A model generated the notes under the pieces. It made no database searches. It saw only the letters and a program-made list of their open reading frames with translations, and was not told the origin of the DNA. Shown piece after piece: positions 1 to 10,440 of a stretch of 21,822 nucleotides of DNA (position 1 is its first letter; every line of letters starts with the position of its first letter). The stretch comes from Priapulus caudatus (lineage: Eukaryota > Priapulida > Priapulimorpha > Priapulimorphida > Priapulidae). The translations under genes were made by a program, and so were the position numbers. The stretch lies in the NCBI RefSeq assembly GCF_000485595.1, contig NW_014577296.1:375113-396934 (forward strand). Reading direction: 5' to 3'.

Positions 1-52
1 AATTAGCAGAGCTTGGGATTCGGGAATCGTCGCCGATGGTGCAGAGCGCAGG
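1..52 (+). repeat. Partial 187-bp satellite monomer at left edge
   Basis: The opening bases (AGCTTGGGATTCGGGAATCG, then GATGGTGCAGAGCG) match the first ~50 positions of the satellite monomer that fills 3188-11717. The match stops where homology between the two 3.1-kb units begins, near CAGGCAATAACA. This puts satellite on both sides of copy 1 of the unit. Confidence 0.8.
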
Positions 53-209
53 CAATAACAGTGGCGCTTATAGTAGTATACTCAGTAAATAGATTTTTTT
101 ATTCGCATTAATTTTATCCCACCAACGCGGACACTATGTTTATATATAGTAGTAGCATACACAACTCCCCGCCCGGCCCCCACCAACAGCTACACCGTAC
201 GGATAAGCA

Positions 210-530
210 TGTTATGCACGCGCGCACGCCACTCCCTACACAGCAACGTAAGGTAAGGACAGCCTCGCCGCACGCAGACGAGGGGGTGGGCGGAGGGCGA
301 CCCGCCCCGGCCACGCGACGCAACGCACAGCACCGCCCACGCAAGCGGCCCACCGTCACGCGGAGACGGCGTGGGGGGCCGGAGGGCCACCCACCGCCAC
401 CACACCAGCACACGACACGAGCACGCGCCGCGCGGCGCGCGGTACGATAAGACGTAGGCATGCACGCACGCACGCGCGCACGCACCCCTCTACACACACG
501 TACGCACCCACGCACGCACGCACGTATACG
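210..530 (+). repeat. CACG-rich simple repeat with a GC-rich interruption (copy 1)
   Basis: Runs of CGCACGCACGCACG flank a GC-rich, non-repetitive block at about 255-445. Several frames stay open here only because the repeat lacks stop codons, and the translations are Arg/Thr/His-rich or Cys/Val-rich. The matching part of copy 2 is 14870-15165. No gene is supported. Confidence 0.7.
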
Positions 531-1036
531 GTTCATAGTGGACGGTTCATCATATACGTACGTACCCCCGTACACACGCACACACCGCACACACGTTGCT
601 GTTGCTGCTAATTTGTGTGTCATCATCGAACGCGGGGCTACGCAGGGAAATATTTCTCGCATCTATATGGTCGTGTCATGACGCAACGTCTCCTATACGC
701 GCCAGCCTGCTCATTTTTTTCTGCGCTCGATCGCGTGCGTTATGTGTATACACGTGCCCCGACTCTAATGGAGTTTCACCACGCCACGTTGTCACTCATT
801 AGGGCAGATGTTGCTTTAAATGAGGCATGCGTCGTGTTTCATATCAACGAAATGCGCGGCGCATGACGCGTACGCGTGTGTGTTCATGCGCGGCTGCACG
901 CATGGTTTAGAAATCGTTAATTAAGGAAATAGTTAACAGCGATGGGTCTTACGTATATAGTGGCGTGTATTATGGTCGCCATGCATGCACACAGCGCGGG
1001 TGCCTAGCTGTCCCTGCTTGGACCACTCACACGCAT
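530..1036. other. Non-repetitive part of the 3.1-kb unit, no gene recognised (copy 1)
   Basis: This is mixed-composition DNA conserved in copy 2 (about 15163-15734), including TACGGTTCATAGTGGA, ATGACGCAACGTCTCCTATA and GATGGGTCTTACGTATATAG. No splice-bounded or long conserved reading frame is shared between the copies. Short open frames of 68-83 codons overlap in different frames and are not preserved in copy 2. Confidence 0.5.
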
Positions 1037-1160
1037 GTCGGTCTGTCTGCCGACAACGACGACCTTTCCCTTCGTACAGCCGACGATCACCCGCACGTCG
1101 GCCTGCCTGCCTGCCGACGACGATGACCTTTCCCTCCGTATACAGCCGACACGCCAGTAA
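1037..1160 (+). repeat. 60-bp tandem duplication inside the unit (copy 1)
   Basis: Two head-to-tail copies start at 1037 (GTCGGTCTGTCTGCCGAC) and 1097 (GTCGGCCTGCCTGCCTGCC). Each continues through a CCGACnACGACGA-like stretch, GACCTTTCCCT and TACAGCCGAC. Both are also present in copy 2 at about 15735-15870, so this duplication predates the 3.1-kb duplication. Confidence 0.75.
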
Positions 1161-1257
1161 TGTCATTACTGCCAGCGATGTCGCGTTCCCTCAGAGGATG
1201 TTCATGGTCGGTGCTTCGTGATCGACTGATTGAAGCCTTTATTAGGACCGGTCTCAT

Positions 1258-1506
1258 CATCGCACGCACACGGGCGCGCGCACGCACGCACACATACAGG
1301 CGCGCGCACGCACGCACACACACAGGCGCGCACGCACGCACGCAAATACACGCACATACACACGCGCGCACACACATACATACACACGTGCGTACGTACG
1401 CACGCACGTGCATACACACGCACACGTACACACACACACACACACACGCGCCACACGACACAACACACACACACACACATCCAGCACAGCTGAACACACA
1501 CACGTG
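1258..1506 (+). repeat. CA/CACG microsatellite (copy 1)
   Basis: About 250 bp of alternating CACA and CGCACGCA runs lie immediately upstream of the exon-like block. The equivalent in copy 2 is 16000-16315. The Thr/His or Cys/Val/Arg frames that cross it on both strands are repeat products. Confidence 0.9.
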
Positions 1507-1551
1507 CAATATATGATATGGGCAAATAAACGCTTTTTTCTCTCATTGCAG

Positions 1552-1780
1552 TTTGCCATGCCATTTTTGCTATAAATCTGGCTGTACCGGAGGGGAAAAA
1601 GCTGAACGACGAAACATAACGTGCAAATGCAAGACGACATTCCGTGCAGTGTTCGATAGCAAACGGCAGCAGCAGCAGCAGCACAGCAGGCAGATAGCAG
1701 CAGAAAACAGCGGTGGGCGGGCGAAACAGCAGCTAGCCCGGCGCCACCTCTGACAGGAAGCGACCTGACTCAGACGGCAG
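1552..1780 (+). pseudogene. Exon-like block, copy 1 (frame disrupted)
   Basis: This is the counterpart of the intact block at 16360-16566. The same acceptor (pyrimidine run CTTTTTTCTCTCATTGCAG) precedes it and the same kind of donor (CAG followed by GTGAGA) ends it. It is 229 bp against 207 bp in copy 2, not a multiple of three, and the frame is broken by scattered insertions soon after the acceptor and again through the CAG/AGC tract. The longest open frame here is therefore a different frame and gives a false Cys/Lys- and Gln-rich translation. The disruption may be sequencing or consensus error rather than decay, because copy 1 has excess insertions along its whole length. Confidence 0.5.
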
Positions 1781-2590
1781 GTGAGACGCGTCGATCTTAT
1801 TTCGCTCGCCATTGCGCCTAACGAAAGAAAAAGGAATTGCGTCGACACCAGGTCGCCAGACACCCTGCATTCACTGCTTCCGCGAATTATACGATTCTTA
1901 TATCCGGATTCAACCATTCGGTGACCTTTCATACGCCGGCACGTCTAAGCCGCGTGAAAGCGAAGCCGCCGAAATGGCGGTTTGAGGCGGCAATCCACCG
2001 AAGCCTCTTATATATATAGACGGAGACAGATTGTAACGAACGATAGAAGTGCGATCGTGGCGCGTCAAGTGACGTGTACTGTCGCAAACAGCGAGCCTTT
2101 CACTCGTGCCTGCTAGAGTCTATCCTAGAGAGTAGTGGCTAGCCTATAGGTATATACAGGTGACAACTTATGCGACCAAAGTCCGTCTAGCGACCAGGCA
2201 GGCCAGCGTGGTCCTGACGAGCAGATCGTCATGGCCTACATTTTGTGTTTATCGTGGCCTGTTGGTGATGCAAATATGATTATTATGGCAACAACTGTAG
2301 GCAGTGAGCGGTGTGGCTATACCAGGAAATGACTGTCAGCCGTGAGATATCAGTCTTGGTGTTGGATATCAGCATATCAGTACGCAGTAAATGCAGATAT
2401 CGTAGGCTGGCGAGCGGAACAAGTAAACCGCCGCTCAGGACAGAGCCAGAAGACCAGACAAACAAACGGAGGCTGCGGGGAACCTATGGAAAAGGAATTA
2501 AACCGCACGCATTTGTTGAAGCGCATTACGGGGTGATACTTCCAATTAGGATTGTGCATGGTCATGGTATTTAGTTTGTGGTTTAATGTC
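1781..2590. other. Putative intronic or flanking DNA after the exon-like block (copy 1)
   Basis: This is about 800 bp of mixed sequence, closely conserved in copy 2 (16567-17300). It includes CTTATATATATAGACGGAGA and a run around CATTTTGTGTTTATCGTGG. There is no shared reading frame. A TATATATATA stretch at about 2008-2018 could act as a TATA element, but nothing else supports a promoter. Confidence 0.45.
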
Positions 2591-2592
2591 AT

Positions 2593-2640
2593 TTGGCTAG
2601 GGTTTAGGGTTAGAGGTTCGGGTTGTGTTCGGGTCTAGAA
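2593..2640 (+). repeat. Short degenerate TTAGGG-like tract (copy 1)
   Basis: It reads TAGGGTTTAGGGTTAG and then passes into variant GTTCGGGTTGTGTTCGGGT. The copy 2 version at 17309-17350 is cleaner. It is too short to be a telomere. The likely options are an interstitial telomere-type tract or a chance simple repeat. Confidence 0.55.
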
Positions 2641-2990
2641 TTATCAATGCATCTAGATCATTATTCATTAATTCATTAATGATCTCAAATATGGCAAAGC
2701 ACTCCTAATTAACGTTAGCGCCATATTAATGGCTTCAATAGTTTCTGATAAGATACGCAACCACCTGTCAGCGCTTTGAATTTGGCTCGACCGCAATAAA
2801 CTGAGCACGGCCTGTGGAGAAATAATTGATGCATTCTGAAAATGCACGGAAACATTTCAACGAAAAGTGCAGTAGGTGTTAAGGCAAGCTAAAGCGTAAT
2901 CGACAGAAGCTAAGGCACGCTTGAGAGCATACCACGAATTTCATGTTCCTATTGAAAAACATTTGATATAAATGATTATATATTCTATAT
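2641..2990. other. AT-rich non-repetitive end of the unit (copy 1)
   Basis: Sequence conserved with about 17345-17675 in copy 2, with TTATTCATTAAT-type direct repeats near 2662-2685. No gene, RNA or element was recognised. Confidence 0.4.
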
Positions 2991-3187
2991 AAACACGCGC
3001 GCAGCACCGAGCCATCGCACCGCACGCACGCGCACGCACCCACGCCACACACACACACACACACACACCCACACGCACACACACATACACACACGCTCTC
3101 TTCTCTCTCTCTCACACACAACATCCACACACGCAGCACCGTACAGCACACACAAACACAGGCACACACCACACACAGCCCACAGAG
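2991..3187 (+). repeat. CA array with CT-rich insert ending copy 1
   Basis: (CA)n and CGCACG runs contain one insert, GCTCTCTTCTCTCTCTCTCA, near 3092. In copy 2 the same array expands to about 1 kb with four such inserts. Here it is cut off by satellite starting near 3188. Confidence 0.85.
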
Positions 3188-3399
3188 CATGAACTATTTA
3201 TTGCCAGATGATTTTACTTGCGGGCACACGGCTGGCTGTCAGGCCTGCCCGGCTTAGTCGAATACGTAATAAAAACGGACCGAAGGAAATTCTAACATGC
3301 CAGTCAACGTCGACCAACGTTGCAGCGCCATTCGCCCATACATTAGGCATAGCTGGGAATCGAATCGTCGCGCGATGCTGAGAGGAGCGCAAGCTCGAG

Positions 3400-4420
3400 A
3401 ACTATCATGCTAATTCACAAAGATCAGCACTACATCAGAGCACCACACACACACTACACACACACGTGGCTGTCAAGCCTGCCCCGCTTCTGTCGAACAC
3501 GTATCAAAAACAGCACCGAGACACACGAGCACAACGTTCTCATCTGCTCATGCCTTCACACACGTCGCCCACGTTTGCAGCCCATTTCGCACCACATACA
3601 TTAATAGCTAGGGATCGGGAATGCGTCGGCGCCGATGCTGAGAGGCGAAGTGACATATTTTATAATCAGATTTTACCATGCACCAAACCATGCCTTGTAC
3701 ACACCATGACCACGACGTCAGTCTACCGATCAAAAACACGTGTAACACACTAACAAACCACGCGACCATGAGAAGCGAAAATCTACGACTATTTGCCAGT
3801 CCACGCACTCACACACACACAGCAGCACACACACACACACACACGCACACACACACACAGCACACAGTCACACACATCGACGCAACGTTTTCAAGCCGCA
3901 CCACACAACACTATCAGCACACGCAACCATCGACCACTCTTAGCGCAGTTCTATACGTCGGACTTTCTGCCGTGAATCCGAGCTCAGCGCGATGCTGAGG
4001 AGCGAGTGAATATTTTATATCCAGATTTTAGCCATGCAGCACGTGCGTCAGCCTGGCCCGGCTTCAGTACACGAGAGATAAGACGCTCACACTCACCCAC
4101 AACAGAGAAGCACCAGAACGTATAAACTTCACACTATGCACACACATGACGACACACACGTCAGAACACCAACCACGTTGCAGGCAGCGGCGCATTCCAC
4201 GACATACACACACACCAACTAACATAGCATAAGCTGATTCGAATCGTCGCACGCGCCGATGCGATGAGGCGAAGTGAATATATTTATATCACACAGTTAT
4301 CACACACGACCACACCACATAGCACACAACCACACAGCGCTCGTCAGCCGACTGCTGCGTATCAGTCGAACACACAGTCACTGAACAAACGCCGCGGACA
4401 GGAGAGCACTGCTATCTGCT
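3400..4420 (+). repeat. Satellite monomers interleaved with CA-repeat bases
   Basis: Satellite words survive in order but are split by CAC, ACACA or longer (CA)n insertions. Example: the end of one monomer around 3795-3890 is split by about 70 bp of CA repeat between its CCAGTC and TCGACGCAACGTT words. The added bases resemble the CA array that follows copy 2 at 17680-18660. Confidence 0.75.
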
Positions 4421-6269
4421 AGTTCAACGTCTGTTCGGACTTCTTTCTCCAATCGACGCTCACATGAGCCAAGCGCCATTCGCCCGAATACATGAGCACT
4501 CAAACAGACTGGGAAGTTTACAGGGAATCGTGCCGCGCGATGCTGAGAGGGGAACGTGATAATATTTTATATGCATCAGCAGATTGTACCACAATCACAC
4601 CAAGTAGCATCGTGCTGTCAGCTCTGCCGCGAGCCTTATCAGTCGAAACGTATAAAAACGGCCAAGAGAACAGAAAAATATACTAATATGCACAACAAGT
4701 CAACAACCGTCGACCGAAACGTTGCAGCTCCACCAATATCGCACTATAGCATTAAGCATAGCTGGGATTCGCGATCGTCGCGCGATGCTGAGAGGCGAAG
4801 TGAATATTCACTCTACTCACACTACAGGATTAGCATGCACACGTGCTGTCAGCCCTGCCCGACTCTACACACTCGCACAAACGTATAAACAATGCCGGAA
4901 GGAAATTCTATTGCACAGTCACGTCGACCAACGTTGCGAGCGCCGCATTTCGCCGGCATACCTAGCAACACATAGAGCATCGAGGATTCGCGGGAATCGT
5001 CGGCGCGATCTGAGAGCGAAGTGAATATTTTTTATCTAGATTTAAACGCGATCACACGTGCTGTCAAGCCTGCCCGCTTGTCAAGTCGTAAACGTAATAA
5101 AAACGGCCGATAGAGAATTCTATTGCAGTCAATGCGTCGACGCAACGTTGCAGCTCGCTTCGCGGTCCTGATACTTAGGCATAGGCTGGGGATTCGCGAA
5201 CTCGTCGCGCGATCTGCTGAGCAGCGGAAGTGAATATTTTATATTAGATTTTACGCATGTGCACGAACGTGCTGTGCAGCCTGGGCGCCGGCTTTCAGTC
5301 GAAACGTATTAAAAAACGGCCCGAAGGAAATTCTCATGCCAGTCAACGTCGACGCAACGTTGCGCGGCGACATCAGTGAGGACCCACACAGTATCAATAG
5401 GCACACAACAGATGCGTCCATTCGCACATACATTAGCATAGCTGGGTTCGGGAAATCGTCGGGGCGCGATGCTGAGAGCGCACCAGTGAATATTTATATC
5501 AGATGTTACGGCATGCACCACGTGCTGTCAGCGCTGCCCGGCTTCAGTCGAACGTATAAAACGGCGAAGGAAATTCTATTGCCAGTCAACGCACTCAGAC
5601 TACACCACAGAGTTGGACAACGACGAGAGCATCAGGCACACAAGAACACGTACACTCACGACACTCTATACAATCAAGCCATGGGAATTCGGAATCAGTC
5701 GCGCGAGTGCTCGAGAGCGAAGTGAATATTTTCCTATGGCAGATTTGTACTATGCACGACGTGCTGTCAGCCTGCAGCACGGCTTCAGCTCCAGAAAGCG
5801 TATAAACAAACACCACGGAGCCAAACACAACAATTCACATTAGCACCAAGTCACAGCTCGACAACGTTGCAGGCGCATTACGCCGCATGAATAAGCATAG
5901 CTGGGATTCAGGGAATCGTCGCGCGATCGCTGAAGCAAAGTGAAATATTTATAGTCAGATTTTACCCATGGCACGACCGTGCTGTCGCCTGCCGCGGCTT
6001 CAGTCGACAACGCTATAAAAAACGGGCCGGAAGAGAATTATTGGCCAGTCAACGGGCTCGACCACGTTGCAGCGCCATTCGCATACATTAGCATAGCTTG
6101 GGATTCGGAATCGGTCGCGCGATGCTGGAGCGCGAGTGCAATACTACACTCTCATATATACACAACTCTTCGCACATCACTGACCACACACGTGCTGTCG
6201 AAGGCCTGCCCGGCTTCAGCTCGAACGTATAAAAACGGGCCGAAGGATAATTCTATTGGCCAGCCAACG

Positions 6270-6365
6270 TTTCCCCCGGTCCCCCCCGCCCCCCACGACT
6301 CACACCCCACGACGCGACCGACAACACCGATTGAGCACAGCGAGCACCAATCCACGCTAGCCATA
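6270..6365 (+). other. C-rich interruption of a satellite monomer
   Basis: A C-homopolymer-rich segment (TTTCCCCCGGTCCCCCCCGC) plus CA-type sequence interrupts a monomer between GCCAGCCAACG and its next start near 6366. Its origin is unclear. It could be part of the foreign template mixed into the array. Confidence 0.4.
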
Positions 6366-6740
6366 CATTAGCAATAGCTGGCATTCGGCAGCAATCCAGT
6401 CGCGCGATGCCTGAGAGCCGAACGCGAATATTTAATATCAGATTTTACGTATTTTACAACGTGCTGTCAGCGCGTGCCGCGGCATTCCACAGTCAAAACG
6501 CTTCACAATAAAAAAACGACCGAAGGAAATTCTTAATTGCCAGTCAACGTCGACGCAACGTTGCAGGGCGGCCATTCGCGCATTACATTAGCCATAGCTG
6601 GATTCGGGAATCGTCGGCGGCGATGCTGAGAGGCGAAGTGAATATTTTATATCAGATTTACCATGCACGACGTGCTGTCAGCGCTGCCCGGCTTTCAGTC
6701 GACAAACGTATAAAATACGAGCCGGAAGCGGAAATTCACA

Positions 6741-7260
6741 GCAGATGCAAGTCAAGTGACACTCAAATGACACAATGACAGTAGCGGAGCACGTTCGCAT
6801 GGCGACACCAATATAAGACGTCTATACATCTAGCTACTCACGCTGAGACTGTGCGGTGAAGAAAGTGGTTGCGCCGCGCAGAGTGAAGCTGGCAGCACAA
6901 AGCTCGCGAAAATGTGACACATACATAATGGCTCAAATACTATGCACGAAATCATCTCAACACTGCAAATGCCGCGAACAACAAATATGCCAAAATCCGA
7001 CGCGCTAAGCACTGCTCAAAGAGGCAAACGTCCAGCAAAACAAATGCACTAGTCCCCACCACACGACAAACTGAGCTCACGACGTACAACACAATGCAAA
7101 CACGTCAATCAAAATATACGGCACAGAAATAGCAGGAGAATTTCAGCAATTACACTAAATATGTCAAACGCGACCAAGTACCACCAAGCAAAACGCACCC
7201 ACGATCAGCACGCACAATGCAGTTAGAGCAAGCGACACGAGAGCACATGTTATAAAGTCT
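6741..7260. other. Region resembling the 20-bp minisatellite, degraded
   Basis: Satellite words are nearly absent. The strand is A/C-rich, with fragments such as ACACAATGCAAACACGTCA, AACAAATGCAC, GCAAATGCCGCGAAC and GCAAACGTCC. These match the 20-bp repeat ACAAATGCAAACGTCACAAC at 18775-19075, with extra bases between. A 60-codon minus-strand open frame here has no sign of being a gene. Confidence 0.5.
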
Positions 7261-7560
7261 CCCCATGACTCAGCATAGGCTGGGGCACCGCTCTGTACCT
7301 GTTCTGTGAGACTATTCGTCGCGGAGGCTGGCAGCGATCGCTATGGATTTGAATATTTTATCATGTCCCACGAGTGAGTTTGACTAAATCACGAGTGATA
7401 CTACCACTTTACTGCTATGTATGCATCTACCTGATTGTATGAGCACCCTGTTAACGACCGCGGGCCTTCCCAGTCGACAAGCCGGCTAGCGTAATCAAGC
7501 CCACACACGCTATCAGAGCTAAATATAGGCGGCGGTACGCACGAAGAAGAATTCGTATCT
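7261..7560 (+). other. Ghost copy of the 'A' block mixed with satellite
   Basis: Pieces of the A block (19076-19272) occur in order: CTGTACCTGTTCTGT (A: CTGTACTGTTTGTACT), CATCTACCTGATTGTATGAG (A: CATCTACTCCTGATTGTATA), CACCCTGTTAACGACCGCGG, and CACGCTATCAGAGCTAAATA (A: CGCTATCACGCCTATAT). Between them lie satellite pieces: CATAGGCTGGGG, TGAATATTTTATCAT and CCAGTCGACAA. Confidence 0.6.
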
Positions 7561-8139
7561 TGGCCTTAGATCAAAGGAACGCGACGGTGCAGAACAAGCA
7601 TAGGTTGAGAGCAGAGAGGGCAGATGCAGACGGCGAGGGTGGGAATATATTAGCACGAGGAGAGAAGCTGATGACGGAGAAGAGACGGTGCGCGAGACAG
7701 CGGAGTGACTGAAGGGAGGGAGGCGAGATGAGAGTAATAGCTGTAGTAGGAGCAAGAGGGAGTGTATGGGCGACGAAGTGTGATGCTCCGCCTCTTCACG
7801 ATCAGTGTCTCGTAGGCCTCTCCCCGGCTCTTCTCGCACAAGCTTCTCTCGCGCCTCAGTCGAACGTACATACAGAGACATATCTCGTGCCGACACCTGC
7901 GAATCTCTCTATTTTCTCTACCGGAGCGCAAGTTCCATACGCTGTGACTCACCCGCCTGTGCAGCGCGTGCCTTTCCACCCGATGCCATTATCTATTAGC
8001 ACTAGCTCTTGCGGTGATCCGGACCGCGTCCCGCTCGTGCTCGTGATCGCAGAGTACATAGGCGAAGTGAATATTCTATATTAGCACTTTTCTCTACGGA
8101 CGCCCCATGCATCCTGCCTCATCGTGCAGCTCAGCGACC
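7561..8139 (+). other. GA-rich then CT-rich segment mixed with satellite
   Basis: About 200 bp of purine-rich sequence (GAGAGAAGCTGATGACGGAG) gives way near 7790 to pyrimidine-rich sequence (CTCTCCCCGGCTCTTCTCGC). Satellite words remain, for example GCGCCTCAGTCGAACGTAC and GGCGAAGTGAATATTCTATA. The purine-to-pyrimidine order matches 19273-19732. Open frames crossing it (up to 125 codons) are Ser/Leu/Arg-rich repeat products. Confidence 0.55.
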
Positions 8140-8394
8140 CTCTCCCTGTCTCGTCTCCCACGCCACAGAACAAGAATCCAAGAAATTCACAACTGCCGCG
8201 TCCCTGCCTGTACTGTTGTTGTGACTCCGAGAGCGCGGATTATAGATTACATATCATTGAGAGGAGAGCACTAATGCATGAGGATTATCTCAGCCCTCAA
8301 TCAAGTCAGTCGACGCTATAACTCCCTGATTATGTGCAGTAGGCAGCTCTTAGACGCGCGCACTCTCCCCCTCATACACGTCTAGACAAAAAGC
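8140..8394 (+). other. Second ghost copy of the 'A' block
   Basis: CCCTGCCTGTACTGTTGTTG, GCATGAGGATTATCTCAG, TCAAGTCAGTCGACGC and CTCCCTGATTATGTGCAGTA parallel the second A block at 19733-19955 (CGCCTGTACTTTTTGGTACT, ATGCAGGAGTCGGATAAG, CTCCTGAATTGTATACAGCC) in the same order, with additional bases. Confidence 0.55.
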
Positions 8395-8578
8395 TGGATT
8401 CGGAATCGTCGCGCAGATGCTGAGTAGCGAAAGTGATATGTTTATATTAGAATTACCCACACTCACCTGATGGCTGTCGTCCAGCCCGCTTCAGTCGACC
8501 ACGTATAAAAACGCCGAAAGGAAAATTCTATTTTGCGCAGGTCAACGTAGATACCGAACGTTGGCAATGCGCGGTAGG
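8395..8578 (+). repeat. Single fairly clean satellite monomer
   Basis: One nearly complete monomer runs from AGCTGGATTCGGAATCGTCG to ACCGAACGTTGGC. Its CCCGCTTCAGTCGA (8485-8498) has one G fewer than most monomers, which brings it closer to the spacing of the CENP-B box. Confidence 0.85.
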
Positions 8579-8989
8579 ACGAAATTGCGCTGGCTCAGAT
8601 GAAAGTGAGCAGTGAGCTGGGGAGAGTTAACTGGAATCGAGGTACGAGAGAGGGCGATGAGCTAAGAGCGGTGAGAGTGGAGGAGATAGTTGGGGAGTAA
8701 ATGACTGAGGTTGTAAGCATGGGAGCACGTGGCTGAGAGGCGCTAGAAGCCTCGGTGCGTATGAAAGCAAGAGTGAGAGACGTAGAAAGACTGTGAGAGG
8801 CACGGAGAAAGGGGAAAGAATTGGCTTGATTGCGCGCCCGAGTCCCACTATCACCGACGCAGCTTCTCTCCTCTCCGCAGCACGACTCTGCCCGCGTCGT
8901 ACCCAATGCGCTCTGTGTCAGCTCTTAGCCGAGAGCTCTCCGTCCTCTAACTTTCGCCCAATCCCACCTATCTGTCTACCGCCTGCCCT
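8579..8989. other. GA-rich then CT-rich segment without satellite
   Basis: Purine-rich sequence (GAGAGAGGGCGATGAGC) to about 8820 is followed by pyrimidine-rich sequence (AGCTTCTCTCCTCTCCGCAG). This is the second GA-to-CT switch in this block, as at 19955-20175. The open frames on both strands come from this composition. Confidence 0.5.
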
Positions 8990-9344
8990 ATAGCGGAGAT
9001 TCGGCGAAATCGCTCGCGGCGAGTGCTGAGAGCGAAGTGAATATTTTATGATCAGATTTAGCCATGCACACGTGCTGTCCAAGCCTGCCGCGCTTCAGTC
9101 GAGTATAAAACGGCGAAAGGAAATTGCTTATTGGCCAGTCAAGCGTGCGACGCACGTTGCAGCGGTCCATTGCGCACCATACATTAGCATAGGCTGGGAT
9201 TCGGAATCGTCGGGCGCGATGGCTGAGTAGCGAAGTGAAATATTTTATATCAGATTTTTTACCATGCAGAACGTCCTGTCAGCCTGCCGCCTTCAGTCGA
9301 AACGCAAATTATAAATATAAAAACGGCCGGAAAGGCAAAGTTCA
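8990..9344 (+). repeat. Two satellite monomers
   Basis: Two near-complete 187-bp monomers with the next monomer start near 9182. Both contain TGAATATTTTAT-type, CATGCA-type, TATAAAA and GTCAA words. They are cleaner than the flanking segments. Confidence 0.85.
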
Positions 9345-10440
9345 GCTTCTCCGTTCTCAGTCACCCTGTCCCGACCATCGACGTTTCGAGCGCAGCGCAA
9401 GCCTCGCGCCTCACGTATCCATTCAGCGCATTAGCGACTGCATCTCACACGCAGAATCGTTCGCGTCGGCAATACTGTTCTCGAGAGCGAAGTCGCGAAG
9501 TATGCTCTGCCTTATGACCTCCTTACTTCACATTTTACCACAGCTTCTCACTGCACTCCGCTTCGCGTGTCTCTGCTTAACGCGAGCCTGTCTCCCCCCG
9601 CGCTTCTCAGTCCTGTGCACTAACGATATACACACCCGAGCCGTTACAGGGCAACATTCTCTTGCCAGTCAACCTCTGTTCCTATTACTAAATACGAGTT
9701 GCAGCGACCCAGCTCCACTCTCCTCTTCCACTCCAGCCATTCTCGCCATTCTCATTCATCACACGCTGGCAGACCTAGCGCGATCATTCGCCGCGCGTCG
9801 ATCCTGCTGACCTAGGTTACGCGCAAGTGAAGTATAGCTATTACTCCACGTACCTTCTATCTACCAGCTTCTATGCACACCGCTGTCTGTCTCGCAGCCC
9901 CTCACTCTTCTCCGGCTTCTAGTCGAGCTAACGCGTGCTAAACTATTACATCACGGCTAAGAAACTCTTACTGTTTGCGCCAGTCCAAACGCTCGAGACG
10001 CAACGTTGTCCCTCTCGCGCCATCCCGGCCTCATACTCTATCCTCATTATATAGCTGCATTCCGGAATCGTCGCGAGCTGATGCTGTGCGCGCAGTTAGC
10101 GCGTGCACAGTGAAATTTTATAGATCAAGATGTTACGCCCCTCCTCCTCCATGCACCACCCAGCACTTGCTGCTCTCACCCCTCTCCCCCGTGATCCTAG
10201 TCAGCAAACGTAATACAAAAAAGCTTCTCAGGACGCGATCCGCTACCAGTGCCAAATCTCTATCACGGGGCCAGCTATCGATTCACACTCGACGCCACCA
10301 TCCGGCTTGCCCAGCCTTCTCCGCCAAATAGCTTCGCTGCCCAGTACATTGTCACATATCGCTGGAATCGTCCGAGCTTCGTACATCGCCTCCCGCGACT
10401 CTTGCCTCGAGTACAGACGGCGCTACTGCGACGACTTATC
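9345..10440 (+). other. CT-rich sequence interleaved with satellite words
   Basis: About 1.1 kb in which pyrimidine-rich fragments (CAGCTTCTCCGTTCTCAGTC, ACGCCCCTCCTCCTCC) alternate with satellite fragments (TTCTCGAGAGCGAAGT at 9478, CTTGCCAGTCAACCT at 9660, ATTCCGGAATCGTCGCGAG near 10060, AAACGTAATACAAAAAAGC near 10206). The length and composition match the CT array at 20160-21280. The 191- and 118-codon open frames here are not credible genes. Confidence 0.6.

Larger units (their letters stand above)
50..3187 (+). repeat. 3.1-kb duplicated unit, copy 1
   Basis: This stretch is collinear with 14767-17860 in the same orientation. Shared landmarks in order are GGCGCTTATAGTAGTATA (63 and 14779), GTTGCTTTAAATGAGGCATG (about 810 and 15484), AAATCGTTAATTAA (about 911 and 15603), an exon-like block, a TTAGGG-like tract, the segment around ACATTTGATATAAATGATTA (about 2959 and 17641), and a CA array with a CT-rich insert. 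Small indels separate the copies throughout. From the exon-like block to the terminal CA array copy 1 is about 10% longer, almost all from scattered single-base insertions. No transposase, reverse transcriptase or terminal repeat is visible, so I read it as a segmental duplication, an allelic copy, or a very large repeat unit rather than a recognised transposon. Confidence 0.85.
3188..6740 (+). repeat. 187-bp satellite array, left block, with foreign insertions
   Basis: Monomer starts (ATTAGCATAGCTGGGATTCG-type) recur near 3341, 3599, 3955, 4218, 4485, 4745, 4960, 5176, 5413, 5670, 5890, 6082, 6366 and 6584. Each monomer then runs through CGCGATGCTGAGAGCGAAG, TGAATATTTTATATCAGA, CACGTGCTGTCAGCCTGCCC, TCGAAACGTATAAAAACGG and CGTCGACGCAACGTTGCAGC. 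Spacing varies from about 190 to 360 bp because extra bases are scattered within monomers. The extra bases are mostly CA-type between about 3400 and 4420 and in patches to 6360. No protein is encoded; open frames of 60-130 codons are satellite translations. Confidence 0.9.

Noticed and set aside
1553-1753. A 66-codon plus-strand open frame with Cys and Gln runs over the copy 1 exon
   Set aside because: It is a shifted frame of the same block. The intact copy shows that the natural frame is the serine-rich one.
9235-9810. A 191-codon plus-strand open frame
   Set aside because: It crosses a satellite monomer and then CT-rich mixed sequence, with no recognisable motif and no conserved copy in cleaner sequence.
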